NCBI GenBank assembly: GCA_005884715.1
Contig: VAZZ01000139.1
Location: forward strand, 1 to 23,563
DNA length: 23,563 bases
Reading direction: 5' to 3'
Source of the DNA: Alphaproteobacteria bacterium
Lineage (GTDB): Bacteria > Pseudomonadota > Alphaproteobacteria > Rhizobiales > Aestuariivirgaceae
Numbering within the stretch: position 1 is the first letter of the stretch; every line of letters begins with the position of its first letter. Shown here one piece after another: positions 15,671-22,808 of this stretch. The notes under the pieces are model-generated. The model worked only from the letters and a program-made list of their open reading frames with translations, was not told the DNA's origin and searched no databases. The position numbers and the translations under genes are program-made.

Positions 15671-16897
15671 ATGCTCAGGCCCTGGAAGGCTGGCGCGCTG
15701 GTGCTGGCTTCTGTGCTGCTGGTCGCCACCGGTCTCACATTATATATCGCCGGGCAGGGAAGCTTCGCGTCCAAACTGTGGGCGGATGCGAAATCGCGCA
15801 ATATCCCCCGCGAATTATTCGATCTCGCTCTCGGCGCCTTTCAACCCGATTCAGATGTCCTTGATCTGGCCAAGAACCAGCCTGAAGTCATCATCAGTGT
15901 CGAGGACTATATTAAGCTTCGTGTAACTCCCGAGAGAATCGAGACCGGGCAGCGGATGATCGAGGAATGGAAGACCACGGTCACCGGAATTGAGAAGAAA
16001 TATGGAATTCCGGCGGACACACTGGTCGCCATATGGGGCATCGAATCCAACTTCGGCAAATCCATGGGCGACAAGAATGTCCTTGGTTCGCTCGCCACTT
16101 TGTCCGAAGCGGGCTATCGCACCGATTATTTCCGCGACGAATTGCTGGCGGCGCTCGAGATCGTCCGCGACGGCCACATAGACCAGTCCGAGATGGTCGG
16201 GTCCTGGGCCGGCGCCATGGGCCAAACACAGTTCATGCCGTCGAGCTATGTCGCTTATGCGGTCGACTATGATGGCGATGGCCGCAAGGACATCTGGAAA
16301 TCGGTTCCGGACTCGCTGGCATCGACCGCCAATTATCTCAAGCAAAGCGGCTGGCGCCGCGACGTCGACTGGGGCTACGAAGTGAAGCTCCCGGCAGGCT
16401 TCGATTTCGGCAAGGCCTGGAAGAGGAATAGCATACCGCTTCGTGACTGGGCGAAGATGGGAGTGGCACGGATAGATGGAAAGCCATTCTCGCAACCAGA
16501 CGAACCGGCGCGCTTCTATCTGCCATCAGGCGGAGTCGGACCGGCATTTCTGGTTACCAAGAATTTCGATGTGATCAAGCGCTACAACAATTCCGATTCC
16601 TATGCGCTGGCGGTCACCCATCTGGCCGATCGCATCGACGGCGGCAACGACTTCGTGCGGGCTTGGCCCGCCGACGCGCTCCCGCTTTCGCGGGCGGAAC
16701 GAGAAGAACTGGCGACACTCATCGCGGCCCAGGGTTTCAAGCCGGGCAAGTCCAATGGTCATCTCAGCCAGACCATGCGCCTGGCGATCATCAAATTCCA
16801 AAAGAAGGAAGGGCTTCTGGCCGACGGCCACCCTTCGCATGCCTTGCTTCAGCGCTTGCGAAGCGCCAGCTCAATCGCATCCGGGCAAAAGACTTAG
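15671..16897 (+). CDS. MltB-family lytic murein transglycosylase with peptidoglycan-binding domain
   Basis: This enzyme cleaves peptidoglycan to 1,6-anhydromuropeptides in the periplasm. From the ATG at 15671 it has 408 residues. That start is chosen because GGAGAGGATC lies 8 bases upstream, while the in-frame ATGs at 15638 and 15650 lack a Shine-Dalgarno sequence. Residues 6-30 form a hydrophobic signal or anchor. The SLT/MltB domain covers about 40-315: KYGIPADTLVAIWGIESNFG holds the catalytic glutamate (E125), followed by SWAGAMGQTQFMPSSY and VDYDGDGRKDIW. The C-terminal part (about 330-395, LIAAQGFKPGKSNGHLSQ, MRLAIIKFQKKEGLLADG) is a PG-binding-1 type domain. The first signal segment has no lipobox, so it is probably not a lipoprotein. 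It stands alone with no obvious operon partner. Confidence 0.9.
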   Translation: MLRPWKAGALVLASVLLVATGLTLYIAGQGSFASKLWADAKSRNIPRELFDLALGAFQPDSDVLDLAKNQPEVIISVEDYIKLRVTPERIETGQRMIEEWKTTVTGIEKKYGIPADTLVAIWGIESNFGKSMGDKNVLGSLATLSEAGYRTDYFRDELLAALEIVRDGHIDQSEMVGSWAGAMGQTQFMPSSYVAYAVDYDGDGRKDIWKSVPDSLASTANYLKQSGWRRDVDWGYEVKLPAGFDFGKAWKRNSIPLRDWAKMGVARIDGKPFSQPDEPARFYLPSGGVGPAFLVTKNFDVIKRYNNSDSYALAVTHLADRIDGGNDFVRAWPADALPLSRAEREELATLIAAQGFKPGKSNGHLSQTMRLAIIKFQKKEGLLADGHPSHALLQRLRSASSIASGQKT

Positions 16898-16947
16898 AAC
16901 TCGTACAGTTTCTCGGAAATTCTTTGCAGGGCTTCACCAACTTTCCC

Positions 16948-16997
16948 CTTCTCCCGCTTGCGGGAGAAGGTGGCCGACAGGCCGGATGAGGGTGTTG
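16948..16997. repeat. Palindromic intergenic repeat (rhizobial type)
   Basis: A perfect 10-bp stem, CTTCTCCCGC and GCGGGAGAAG, is separated by TT (16948-16969). It is followed by GTGGCCGACAGGCCGGATG and AGGGTG, a combination I recognise as a common dispersed element of Hyphomicrobiales genomes. It lies 50 bases after the transglycosylase stop and directly before a gene remnant. It may help end transcription, but no T-run follows. Confidence 0.75.
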
Positions 16998-17032
16998 GGC
17001 AATCGATCACTAATGCTGACGGCGCCAGTTGA

Positions 17033-17200
17033 CCATTCAAGCTCGAACCGATGCGCAAGGCGGTCTATGACGCGATCGCGCGGCATGACGCCGAGGGAGC
17101 ACGCGCGACCAAGCAGCATCTCCTGTCTGAAACGCATGAATTCATGAACCCCCATATCCACGCACTTCCCCGGCTGGAACCTGAGAGCCGACGTTCCTAG
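17033..17200 (+). pseudogene. Remnant of a GntR-family FCD effector domain
   Basis: An open stretch of 55 codons follows a stop at 17030-17032 and ends with TAG at 17198. It reads like the last helices of an FCD domain: MRKAVYDAIARHDAEGARAT then KQHLLSETHEFM. In complete regulators this motif (helix, AI-x-x-HD-x-EGAR, HL) sits near the C terminus. No DNA-binding half is present upstream; instead there is the palindromic repeat at 16948-16997. It is most likely the tail of a regulator lost by rearrangement. An ATG at 17051 could start a short peptide, but there is no reason to think it is expressed. Confidence 0.5.
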
Positions 17201-17332
17201 ATCACAATTACAAGTCCGTAACAAATTGATACATGGCATAAATAATTTTCTGATCCATGTGGCGCACGGCTTTCGCCGCAGACTGCCTCCCGGCCTGTTC
17301 GTCTTGACGGCCCACAATGGAATGAAATCTCA

Positions 17333-18883
17333 ATGGCCCGACGCCGCGTAACCGTACTTGATCTCGTCACCAGAGGTCCGACCAAGGGGCTGTTCTCCCG
17401 CATCATGAATGCCAATCTGGCGAGCGTCATGCCTCAGGCGATCGCCGCATGGTGCGAAGAGCTTGGCCATGACGTCAGATATGTCTGCTACACCGGCCGC
17501 GAAGATCTGAATGCCTTGATTTCCGATGAGACCGACATCGTGTTCATTGGCGCATTCACTCGTTCAGCCTTCACCGCCTATGCCATCAGCAATCTCTATC
17601 GCAAGCGTGGCGTCGTGACGGTCCTCGGCGGCCCGCATGCGCGCTGCTATCGTGAAGATGCCGCCCGCTATTTCGATTACGTGCTGGGCTTCACCGACAA
17701 GACCATCATCGACCAGGTCATGCGCGAAATGGCGCCGGCTTTGTCTGTTGGCCAGTCGCTCAATGCCAAGGCGCAGCCCCAGGCCCTGCCGGGCATCGCA
17801 TCACGATGGAAATATATTGAGGCGATGCTGGCTAAGGCGCCGTTTCTGGGGATTGTTCCGACCATCGGCAGCATGGGATGTCCTTACACCTGCAGCTTTT
17901 GCATCGACGCAACTGTCGACTATCAGCCTTTCTCCTTCGATGACCTGCGCCATGATCTCAAGTTCCTGCTGACCAAGGTCAAGCGGCCGATCGTCGGCTG
18001 GCACGACCCGAATTTCGGCATCCGATTCAATGACTATTTGGCTGCCATCGAGGATGTCGTGCCGCCGGGCCGGATGAGATTCATCGCTGAAAGCAGCCTC
18101 AGCATTCTTTCCGAAGATCGGCTGAAGCGGTTGCAGACCAATGGATTTGTCGGAATGATGCCCGGCATCGAATCCTGGTTCGAGCTTGGAAACAAGTCCA
18201 AGACCGGCAAGAATGTCGGCGTCGAGAAGGTCAGGCAGGTTGCGGATCACGTCAACACTATCCTGCGCCATATTCCGTTTGTGCAGACGAATTTCGTTCT
18301 GGGCCTCGACAGCGACATCGGGTCCGAGCCTTTCGAACACACCAAGCGGTTTCTGGATCTGAGCCCGGGATCATATCCGGCCTTCTCCATGCTCACCGCC
18401 TATGGCAGTGCGGCCCCGCTCAATCGCGAACTTCAGCGCGCGGGCCGCGTGGTGCCGGTACCTTTTCCATTCCTTGATGGCAATCACGCCATGAATGTCC
18501 GGCCTCTGAACTATGACTGGACTGAAATCTACGCCCACGCGGCCGACATAACTCAATATGCGATGAAGGGACGTCGCATGCTGCGGCGGTGGCAGGCGAA
18601 TAGCGGCACGACCCGCTGGGTCAATCTGATCAGGTCGAGCTCGTCCAAAAGGGCAAAATTCCAGAGGACGATGCATGAGGCTCTGAAGACGGACCAATCC
18701 TTGCGCCGGTTCTTTGACGGCGTCACGAGAGAAATCCCTTCATTCTATGTCAGCCGGGTAAGAGCCGGCCTCGGCCCGCTTTGGGATGCGTTGCCCCGCG
18801 CGGCCCTGATCCACAACGAGAATACATTCTCTCAGCCCTTATCCGGCGCGCCAATATTAGGCCCGGCGCTGATTGCCGTGTAG
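17333..18883 (+). CDS. Radical SAM protein with N-terminal B12-binding-type domain
   Basis: This 516-residue protein combines an N-terminal Rossmann-like domain (about 1-135, IAAWCEELGHDVRYVCYTG, then DIVFIGAFTRSAFTAYAISN and VVTVLGGPHARCY) with a radical SAM domain. The iron-sulfur motif is SMGCPYTCSFC (C183, C187, C190; CxxxCxxC). Other radical SAM traits are VGWHDPNFGIRFNDYLAAIE and FVQTNFVLGLDSD. The GGPHA turn is typical of B12-binding radical SAM proteins, yet no DxHxxG cobalamin histidine is visible, so cobalamin may be bound base-off or not at all. The C-terminal region (400-516) is basic and of unknown role. The ATG has GGAATG about 8 bases upstream. A 6-bp inverted repeat (ACATGG 17231-17236, CCATGT 17255-17260) lies in its leader. 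It has no pathway neighbours. Methylase, cyclase or other chemistry cannot be chosen. Confidence 0.82.
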   Translation: MARRRVTVLDLVTRGPTKGLFSRIMNANLASVMPQAIAAWCEELGHDVRYVCYTGREDLNALISDETDIVFIGAFTRSAFTAYAISNLYRKRGVVTVLGGPHARCYREDAARYFDYVLGFTDKTIIDQVMREMAPALSVGQSLNAKAQPQALPGIASRWKYIEAMLAKAPFLGIVPTIGSMGCPYTCSFCIDATVDYQPFSFDDLRHDLKFLLTKVKRPIVGWHDPNFGIRFNDYLAAIEDVVPPGRMRFIAESSLSILSEDRLKRLQTNGFVGMMPGIESWFELGNKSKTGKNVGVEKVRQVADHVNTILRHIPFVQTNFVLGLDSDIGSEPFEHTKRFLDLSPGSYPAFSMLTAYGSAAPLNRELQRAGRVVPVPFPFLDGNHAMNVRPLNYDWTEIYAHAADITQYAMKGRRMLRRWQANSGTTRWVNLIRSSSSKRAKFQRTMHEALKTDQSLRRFFDGVTREIPSFYVSRVRAGLGPLWDALPRAALIHNENTFSQPLSGAPILGPALIAV

Positions 18884-19063
18884 CTTGGCCGGATAAAATC
18901 GGTGTCCGGTCCCGTTATACCCTGATTTGAGTTGATCCTTGCAAATTCAGCTGCCGCGGCCCATATGTAGTGTCTTGAAATATCGACCAGCCCACGCGCT
19001 TGCCGGAAAATCCTGAGCGTCGATCGCCAAGCCTGGGTTCGGTCACAGCTAAGGAACGGAAAT

Positions 19064-19273
19064 ATGGCTAAACGAAGCGTAAGTGAGTCTAAGGCTGACG
19101 CGACGCATCTTGCGGCGATGCGCATCATCGATGCGGAAGCCCTGCATCGCCGGATGAAGACCGCGCGCCTCAAAGCGTTGCGTCTGGCGAGCGAATCGCA
19201 AGATGGAAAGGTGGGGCCAACGGCAACGCGAGCGGCTAAAGCCAAGTCCAAGCGCGGCCGGATTCTCGCTTAG
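19064..19273 (+). CDS. Small basic hypothetical protein
   Basis: This 69-residue, strongly basic protein is rich in Ala, Arg and Lys (it begins MAKRSVSESKADATH and ends KAKSKRGRILA). A helical middle (LAAMRIIDAEALHRRMKTAR) is likely. The start follows AAGGAA with 8-base spacing, a good ribosome site, and a run of similar-sized genes follows on the same strand. I do not recognise the family. The charge suggests nucleic acid or ribosome association, but that is only a guess. Confidence 0.55.
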   Translation: MAKRSVSESKADATHLAAMRIIDAEALHRRMKTARLKALRLASESQDGKVGPTATRAAKAKSKRGRILA

Positions 19274-19309
19274 CTGTTCTCCGCTGCTCGCTCGCTTGAG
19301 GGATCGCAC

Positions 19310-19477
19310 ATGGCCTTTCCACCGAACTACAACCAGAATCGCAAAGACCGGGAGCGCGCCAGGAGTCAGAAGGCGCAGGAAAAACAGGCGCGCCGCGAAG
19401 AAAAGAACCGTGAGCGGAAGGCCGACCAGACTGAGGAGCCGGCCGCTGATCAAGTCGCCGGCAAGGAGAACCAGTAA
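19310..19477 (+). CDS. Small highly charged coiled-coil-like protein
   Basis: This 55-residue protein starts MAFPPNYNQNRKDRERARS and is almost all Arg, Lys, Glu, Gln and Ala after that (KAQEKQARREEKNRERKAD), so a single long charged helix is expected. The start has GAGGGA 6 bases upstream. Its stop TAA directly abuts the next ATG. The PPNYNQ-R opening followed by a charged helix resembles small uncharacterised proteins I associate with rhizobial genomes. No function is known to me. Confidence 0.65.
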   Translation: MAFPPNYNQNRKDRERARSQKAQEKQARREEKNRERKADQTEEPAADQVAGKENQ

Positions 19478-19705
19478 ATGGGAAAGAAACGGGAGCGTGT
19501 CGAAACCGGATTCGTGATGTTCGATATCATCTACCAGGACGGCACCAGAAGCTCGCATCGAAAGATCCCTGCCTCGCAGATCGGCGGCCTCGACGGCGAC
19601 AGCAACGCCAAATCGCTAATTGAAGAACAGGACCGCAAGATCTCCGATATGTCGGGCGTGCGCAGAGGCCCGATCAAGACTATTGTCCGGTCACAGGGGC
19701 AATAA
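19478..19705 (+). CDS. Small conserved-looking hypothetical protein
   Basis: This 75-residue protein begins right after the preceding stop (TAAATG), with AAGGAG 9 bases upstream inside the previous gene, so the two are probably translated together. It reads VETGFVMFDIIYQDGTRSSH then KIPASQIGGLDGDSNAKSLI and EEQDRKISDMSG, which suggests a small beta-strand pair followed by a helix. It ends in a basic tail. I recall similar rhizobial hypothetical proteins but no function. Confidence 0.65.
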   Translation: MGKKRERVETGFVMFDIIYQDGTRSSHRKIPASQIGGLDGDSNAKSLIEEQDRKISDMSGVRRGPIKTIVRSQGQ

Positions 19706-19889
19706 GACATATGCCACGGCCAAGTCCGATTTCCGTCTGACTGTCCTTCAGGGGACAGGACTTCCTGAAAAGGCGCTCAAGTCAAACTGGCGGCTGGTCG
19801 CCAATCGCAAGAAAGTTCCCAAGATTATCGCCGACGAAATTGAACGCGCCGGCTTCTCCATCACCAGGCCGAAGCGCCCGGCTGTGTAG
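19683..19889 (+). CDS. Small hypothetical protein, start uncertain
   Basis: The C-terminal 55 or so residues look like a real protein: SDFRLTVLQGTGLPEKALKS, NWRLVANRKKVPKIIADEIE, then RAGFSITRPKR. No ATG with a ribosome site exists in this frame. The TTG at 19683 is a possible start, overlapping the preceding gene by 23 bases, and a TTG at 19620 is another. The N terminus may have been lost. I do not recognise the family. Confidence 0.42.
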   Translation: MSGHRGNKTYATAKSDFRLTVLQGTGLPEKALKSNWRLVANRKKVPKIIADEIERAGFSITRPKRPAV

Positions 19890-19925
19890 GCTGCGTTCCT
19901 AACCCCTTCGAACGCTGCTCCACGG

Positions 19926-19951
19926 GGAATAACTGCGATTGAAGTGGCGTA
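19926..19951 (+). promoter_or_regulatory. Possible EcfG-type general stress promoter
   Basis: GGAAT at 19926-19930, then 17 bp, then CGTA at 19948-19951. This is one mismatch in each box from the alphaproteobacterial EcfG consensus GGAAC-N16/17-CGTT. It lies about 43 bases before the ATG of the secreted COG4315-type gene, a sensible distance. Such short motifs occur by chance, so this is tentative. Confidence 0.3.
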
Positions 19952-19994
19952 GGAACAAATAGGCGCGGGATTCAACCCGACGAAGGAGGATTCT

Positions 19995-20342
19995 ATGACC
20001 AGATTGATTCTTTGCTCTCTTGCAATTGCTTCGCTGGCCTCGGCGACGACGGCCTTTGCGGCAGGTATGCTGACCGATCCCAAAGGGATGACGCTCTATA
20101 CCTTCGACAAGGACAAGGGCAAGATATCATCCTGCTACGACAAATGCGCCAAACTCTGGCCGCCTTATGCCGTCCAAAAGGGCGAAAAGATGGGCAAGGA
20201 CTGGGCCAAGACGAAGCGCAAGGACGGTTCCATGCAGTGGACCTATGACGGCCACCCGCTTTGTTACTATGCGAATGACAAGAAGCCCGGCGATGCCACG
20301 GGTGATGGCAAATTCGGCGTCTGGCATGTCGTAAAGGAATGA
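19995..20342 (+). CDS. Secreted COG4315-type repeat protein of unknown function
   Basis: This 115-residue protein has a clear Sec signal peptide (LILCSLAIASLASATTAFA) and a very strong ribosome site, AAGGAGGA, 5 bases before the ATG. The mature part has two copies of the family motif: GMTLYTFDKDKGKISSCYD with CAKLWPPY, and MQWTYDGHPLCYYANDKKPG with FGVWHVV. These are the marks of the secreted lipoprotein-repeat family (COG4315). The paired cysteines SCYDKC are conserved in the family. No lipobox cysteine follows the signal, so it should be free in the periplasm or outside. Its role is unknown. A possible EcfG-type promoter upstream hints at stress control. Confidence 0.85.
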   Translation: MTRLILCSLAIASLASATTAFAAGMLTDPKGMTLYTFDKDKGKISSCYDKCAKLWPPYAVQKGEKMGKDWAKTKRKDGSMQWTYDGHPLCYYANDKKPGDATGDGKFGVWHVVKE

Positions 20343-20347
20343 TGCCA

Positions 20348-20373
20348 GCCGCATTCAGGCAAGCCTGAGCGGC
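20348..20373 (+). terminator. Stem-loop after the COG4315-type gene
   Basis: GCCGC-AT-TCAGGC pairs with GCCTGA-GCGGC, giving 11 base pairs with a two-base bulge and a tight loop, 6 bases after the stop codon. No U-tract follows, so it may be a weak or factor-dependent terminator or an mRNA 3' end stabiliser. Confidence 0.45.
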
Positions 20374-20519
20374 GCTCGACGCCTACCAGGGACCTTGAGT
20401 TCGAGGCTGCCATTATACGCTTCGCTATCGCGTTCGACCGATGTCGTATGGCCGCCGGTCAGGCCCAGCGAATGCGCCGAATGAATTGCAGGATAGCGAC
20501 GCGGCATTATTCCGGTTCT

Positions 20520-22142
20520 TCAGTATCCCATCAATTGCGCCGCTTTCTCCGCGATCATCACCACTGGTGCATGGGTGTTGCCCGAGATAATTGTCGGCAT
20601 GATCGATGCATCGGCAATTCGCAAGGCCTCGATTCCGTGCACGCGCAAGTTGGGATCGACCACGCTCTGCCGGTCGACACCCATTTTCGCCGTCCCCACC
20701 GGATGGAAGATCGTAGTGGCGATGTCCCCCGCAGCGCGCGCCAGATCTTCCGGTGCCTGAATCTCGGTGCCTGGCTTGAATTCCTCCGGCCGGTAGCGCC
20801 GCAGCCGTTCGGTCCGCATCAACCTTCGGGCAATGGTGATCGATGCCACTGCCACCTCCCGGTCGCCTTGTGTCGACAGATAATGCGGAGCGATATCGGG
20901 ATGTACCGCAGGATCGGGCGAGACGATCCGCACCGAGCCCCGCGATTCCGGACGCAGATTGCACACCGATACCGTGATGGCAGGGAAGGAATGCAAGGGC
21001 TCGCCGAAGCGCTCGAGCGACAAAGGCTGGACATGAAATTCGACATTGGGTGTGGCGAAGCGCTCGTCCGAGCGCATGAAGATGCCGAGCTGGCTCGGCG
21101 CCATCGCCATCGGACCCGACCGGCGCAGCGCATATTCTAGCGCGATGCGCGCCTTGCCAGTGATCGTCGCCTGTCTCTCATTAAGCGTATCGGCGCCGGA
21201 TATCCTGAAAGCGGTACGGATCTGCAAATGGTCCTGCAGATTCTCCCCCACCCCCGGTAGATCGTGAAACACAGGAATCCCGTGTTTTGACAATAGCCCC
21301 GCCGGGCCGATGCCCGACAGCTGCAGCAGCTGCGGGGTGCCGATTGCCCCGGCCGCCAAGATGAGTTCGCCCTTGATCTGAAGGTGCACGGCCTCGCCAT
21401 CGAGCCTGAAATCGAGGCCGGTGGCGCGCATGCCGGAAAATGAAATGCGCTCGGCATGAGCCTTGCTCAATATAGTCAGGTTCTTCCGATGACGCACCGG
21501 CTTCAGGAAGGCGCGCACCGAGTTGAAGCGGAATCCCGCTTTCTGGTTGACCTCGAAATAGGAAGAGCCGTGATTGTCACCGCTGTTGAAGTCATCGATC
21601 CGCGGGACGCCGAGTTCCTCCGCGGCCTCGCGCACCGCATCGAGGATCGGCCAGGACAGCCGCTGCTTCTCTACCCGCAATTCGCCATCCCGGCCGTGGA
21701 AAGGTTTACCAAGACTGTGATGGCTTTCCGACTTGCAGAACAGCGGCAGCACGTCATCCCAGCCCCAGCCAGGATTGCCGAGCTGCCGCCAGTGATCATA
21801 ATCGCGCGCTTGCCCGCGCATGTAGATCATGCCGTTGATCGACGAACAGCCACCCATGACCTTGCCACGCGGATAAGGGAGAGATCGGCCATTGAGTCCG
21901 TCTTCCGGGGCGGTCTTGTAGCCCCAGTCGGTGCGCGGATTGCCCATGCAATAGAGATAGCCGATGGGAATGTGAACCCAGTGATAATTATCGGAACCAC
22001 CCGCTTCGATGAGCAGCACGCGATTGGAGGGGTTGGCGCTCAGGCGGTTGGCCAGTACGCAGCCTGCCGATCCCGCACCGACGATCACATGATCCCACGA
22101 TCCCAGAAGACGGCGCTCAGTCACATGAACTCCGCTCGCCAT
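20520..22142 (-). CDS. GMC-family FAD-dependent oxidoreductase (choline dehydrogenase-like)
   Basis: This 540-residue flavoprotein is of the glucose-methanol-choline family. The FAD-binding loop is HVIVGAGSAGCVLANRL (about 18-34). The first GMC signature is PRGKVMGGCSSINGMIYMRG, and the second is GAIGTPQLLQLSGIGP. The C-terminal catalytic region has FHPVGTAKMG and MPTIISGNTHAPVVMIAEKAA. The ATG at 22142 is preferred over a GTG at 22157 because GGAGAG lies just upstream of it. It oxidises an alcohol, but choline, a polyol or another substrate cannot be chosen. No betaine aldehyde dehydrogenase or BetI partner is nearby, so betA should not be assumed. It converges with the COG4315-type gene and seems to stand alone. 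Confidence 0.9.
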   Translation of the reverse strand: MASGVHVTERRLLGSWDHVIVGAGSAGCVLANRLSANPSNRVLLIEAGGSDNYHWVHIPIGYLYCMGNPRTDWGYKTAPEDGLNGRSLPYPRGKVMGGCSSINGMIYMRGQARDYDHWRQLGNPGWGWDDVLPLFCKSESHHSLGKPFHGRDGELRVEKQRLSWPILDAVREAAEELGVPRIDDFNSGDNHGSSYFEVNQKAGFRFNSVRAFLKPVRHRKNLTILSKAHAERISFSGMRATGLDFRLDGEAVHLQIKGELILAAGAIGTPQLLQLSGIGPAGLLSKHGIPVFHDLPGVGENLQDHLQIRTAFRISGADTLNERQATITGKARIALEYALRRSGPMAMAPSQLGIFMRSDERFATPNVEFHVQPLSLERFGEPLHSFPAITVSVCNLRPESRGSVRIVSPDPAVHPDIAPHYLSTQGDREVAVASITIARRLMRTERLRRYRPEEFKPGTEIQAPEDLARAAGDIATTIFHPVGTAKMGVDRQSVVDPNLRVHGIEALRIADASIMPTIISGNTHAPVVMIAEKAAQLMGY

Positions 22143-22317
22143 GACTCTCTCCGGCACTCTTCAGAATGACCGTCCGACTGTGATGGATTGGTTTGGCATG
22201 CACCCGCCAGCATCAGCCCACTCTGTATGGGGCCCAGACCTGAGTCAATGCGTGCGATTATTCGCGGCAAAAGAAGAACACGTCGATCCGGGTCGTGACG
22301 GGCCTGCGACGTCGGCT

Positions 22318-22617
22318 CTATTTGATCCGATTATAAGCTTCGGTGAAGCCTTCGAGCGACATCGGCAGGACCATCGGCTTCTTGTTCAGATACTGGAAGG
22401 TGATATTGAGCTTGTCGCCATTGAGCATCTGCCTGAGCAAGGTATCGGAGACCGGGAAGCCGACGAAGCAGCCATTGGCATTGCAGGTCTGAAACGGATA
22501 ATTCTGCGTCAGATCGCCGTCGACATCGACATTCACGCCCGCCGGCAGGAACAGGTTGAGCGGCACCTGGACCATGCTCACCGGCTTCTTGGTGTCGGAG
22601 GGAATGCGTTCGTGCGC
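22318..22617 (-). pseudogene. C-terminal fragment of an invasion-associated locus B (IalB) family protein
   Basis: Reading on the minus strand from a stop at 22618-22620, about 99 codons encode the C-terminal half of an IalB-type secreted protein: PSDTKKPVSMVQVPLNLFLP, AGVNVDVDGDLTQ, FQTCNANGCFVGFPVSD, and MVLPMSLEGFTEAYNRI. The paired cysteines (C-x4-C) and the closing SLEGF-A helix are family marks. Full proteins are about twice as long and begin with a signal peptide and a first conserved cysteine strand; neither is found upstream in any frame. A GTG at 22581 could start an 87-residue piece, but it would lack the signal. This is most likely a truncated gene, cut near 22617. Confidence 0.65.
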
Positions 22618-22808
22618 TCATGGCTATCGGGACATATGAGCACATGACGTTCGCCGATCGATGACCGCGTTTCGCCGAGTGACTGCCGCATGATGACCTC
22701 GCTGGAATCCTTCCCCGTGGGTAGTTGGGCGGTGCGGGAAAGTCAACGCCCGGTGCTTTCGACGGCAACTTGCACCGCCCGTCACCGGCACGCTAATCAT
22801 GCTGCATC

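Noticed and set aside
17226..17260. Cobalamin riboswitch in the leader of the radical SAM gene
   Set aside because: There is only a 6-bp inverted repeat (ACATGG/CCATGT); the conserved B12-box pattern is not visible.
20520..22142. Naming the GMC oxidoreductase betA
   Set aside because: No betaine aldehyde dehydrogenase, BetI regulator or choline transporter is adjacent, and the family has many substrates.
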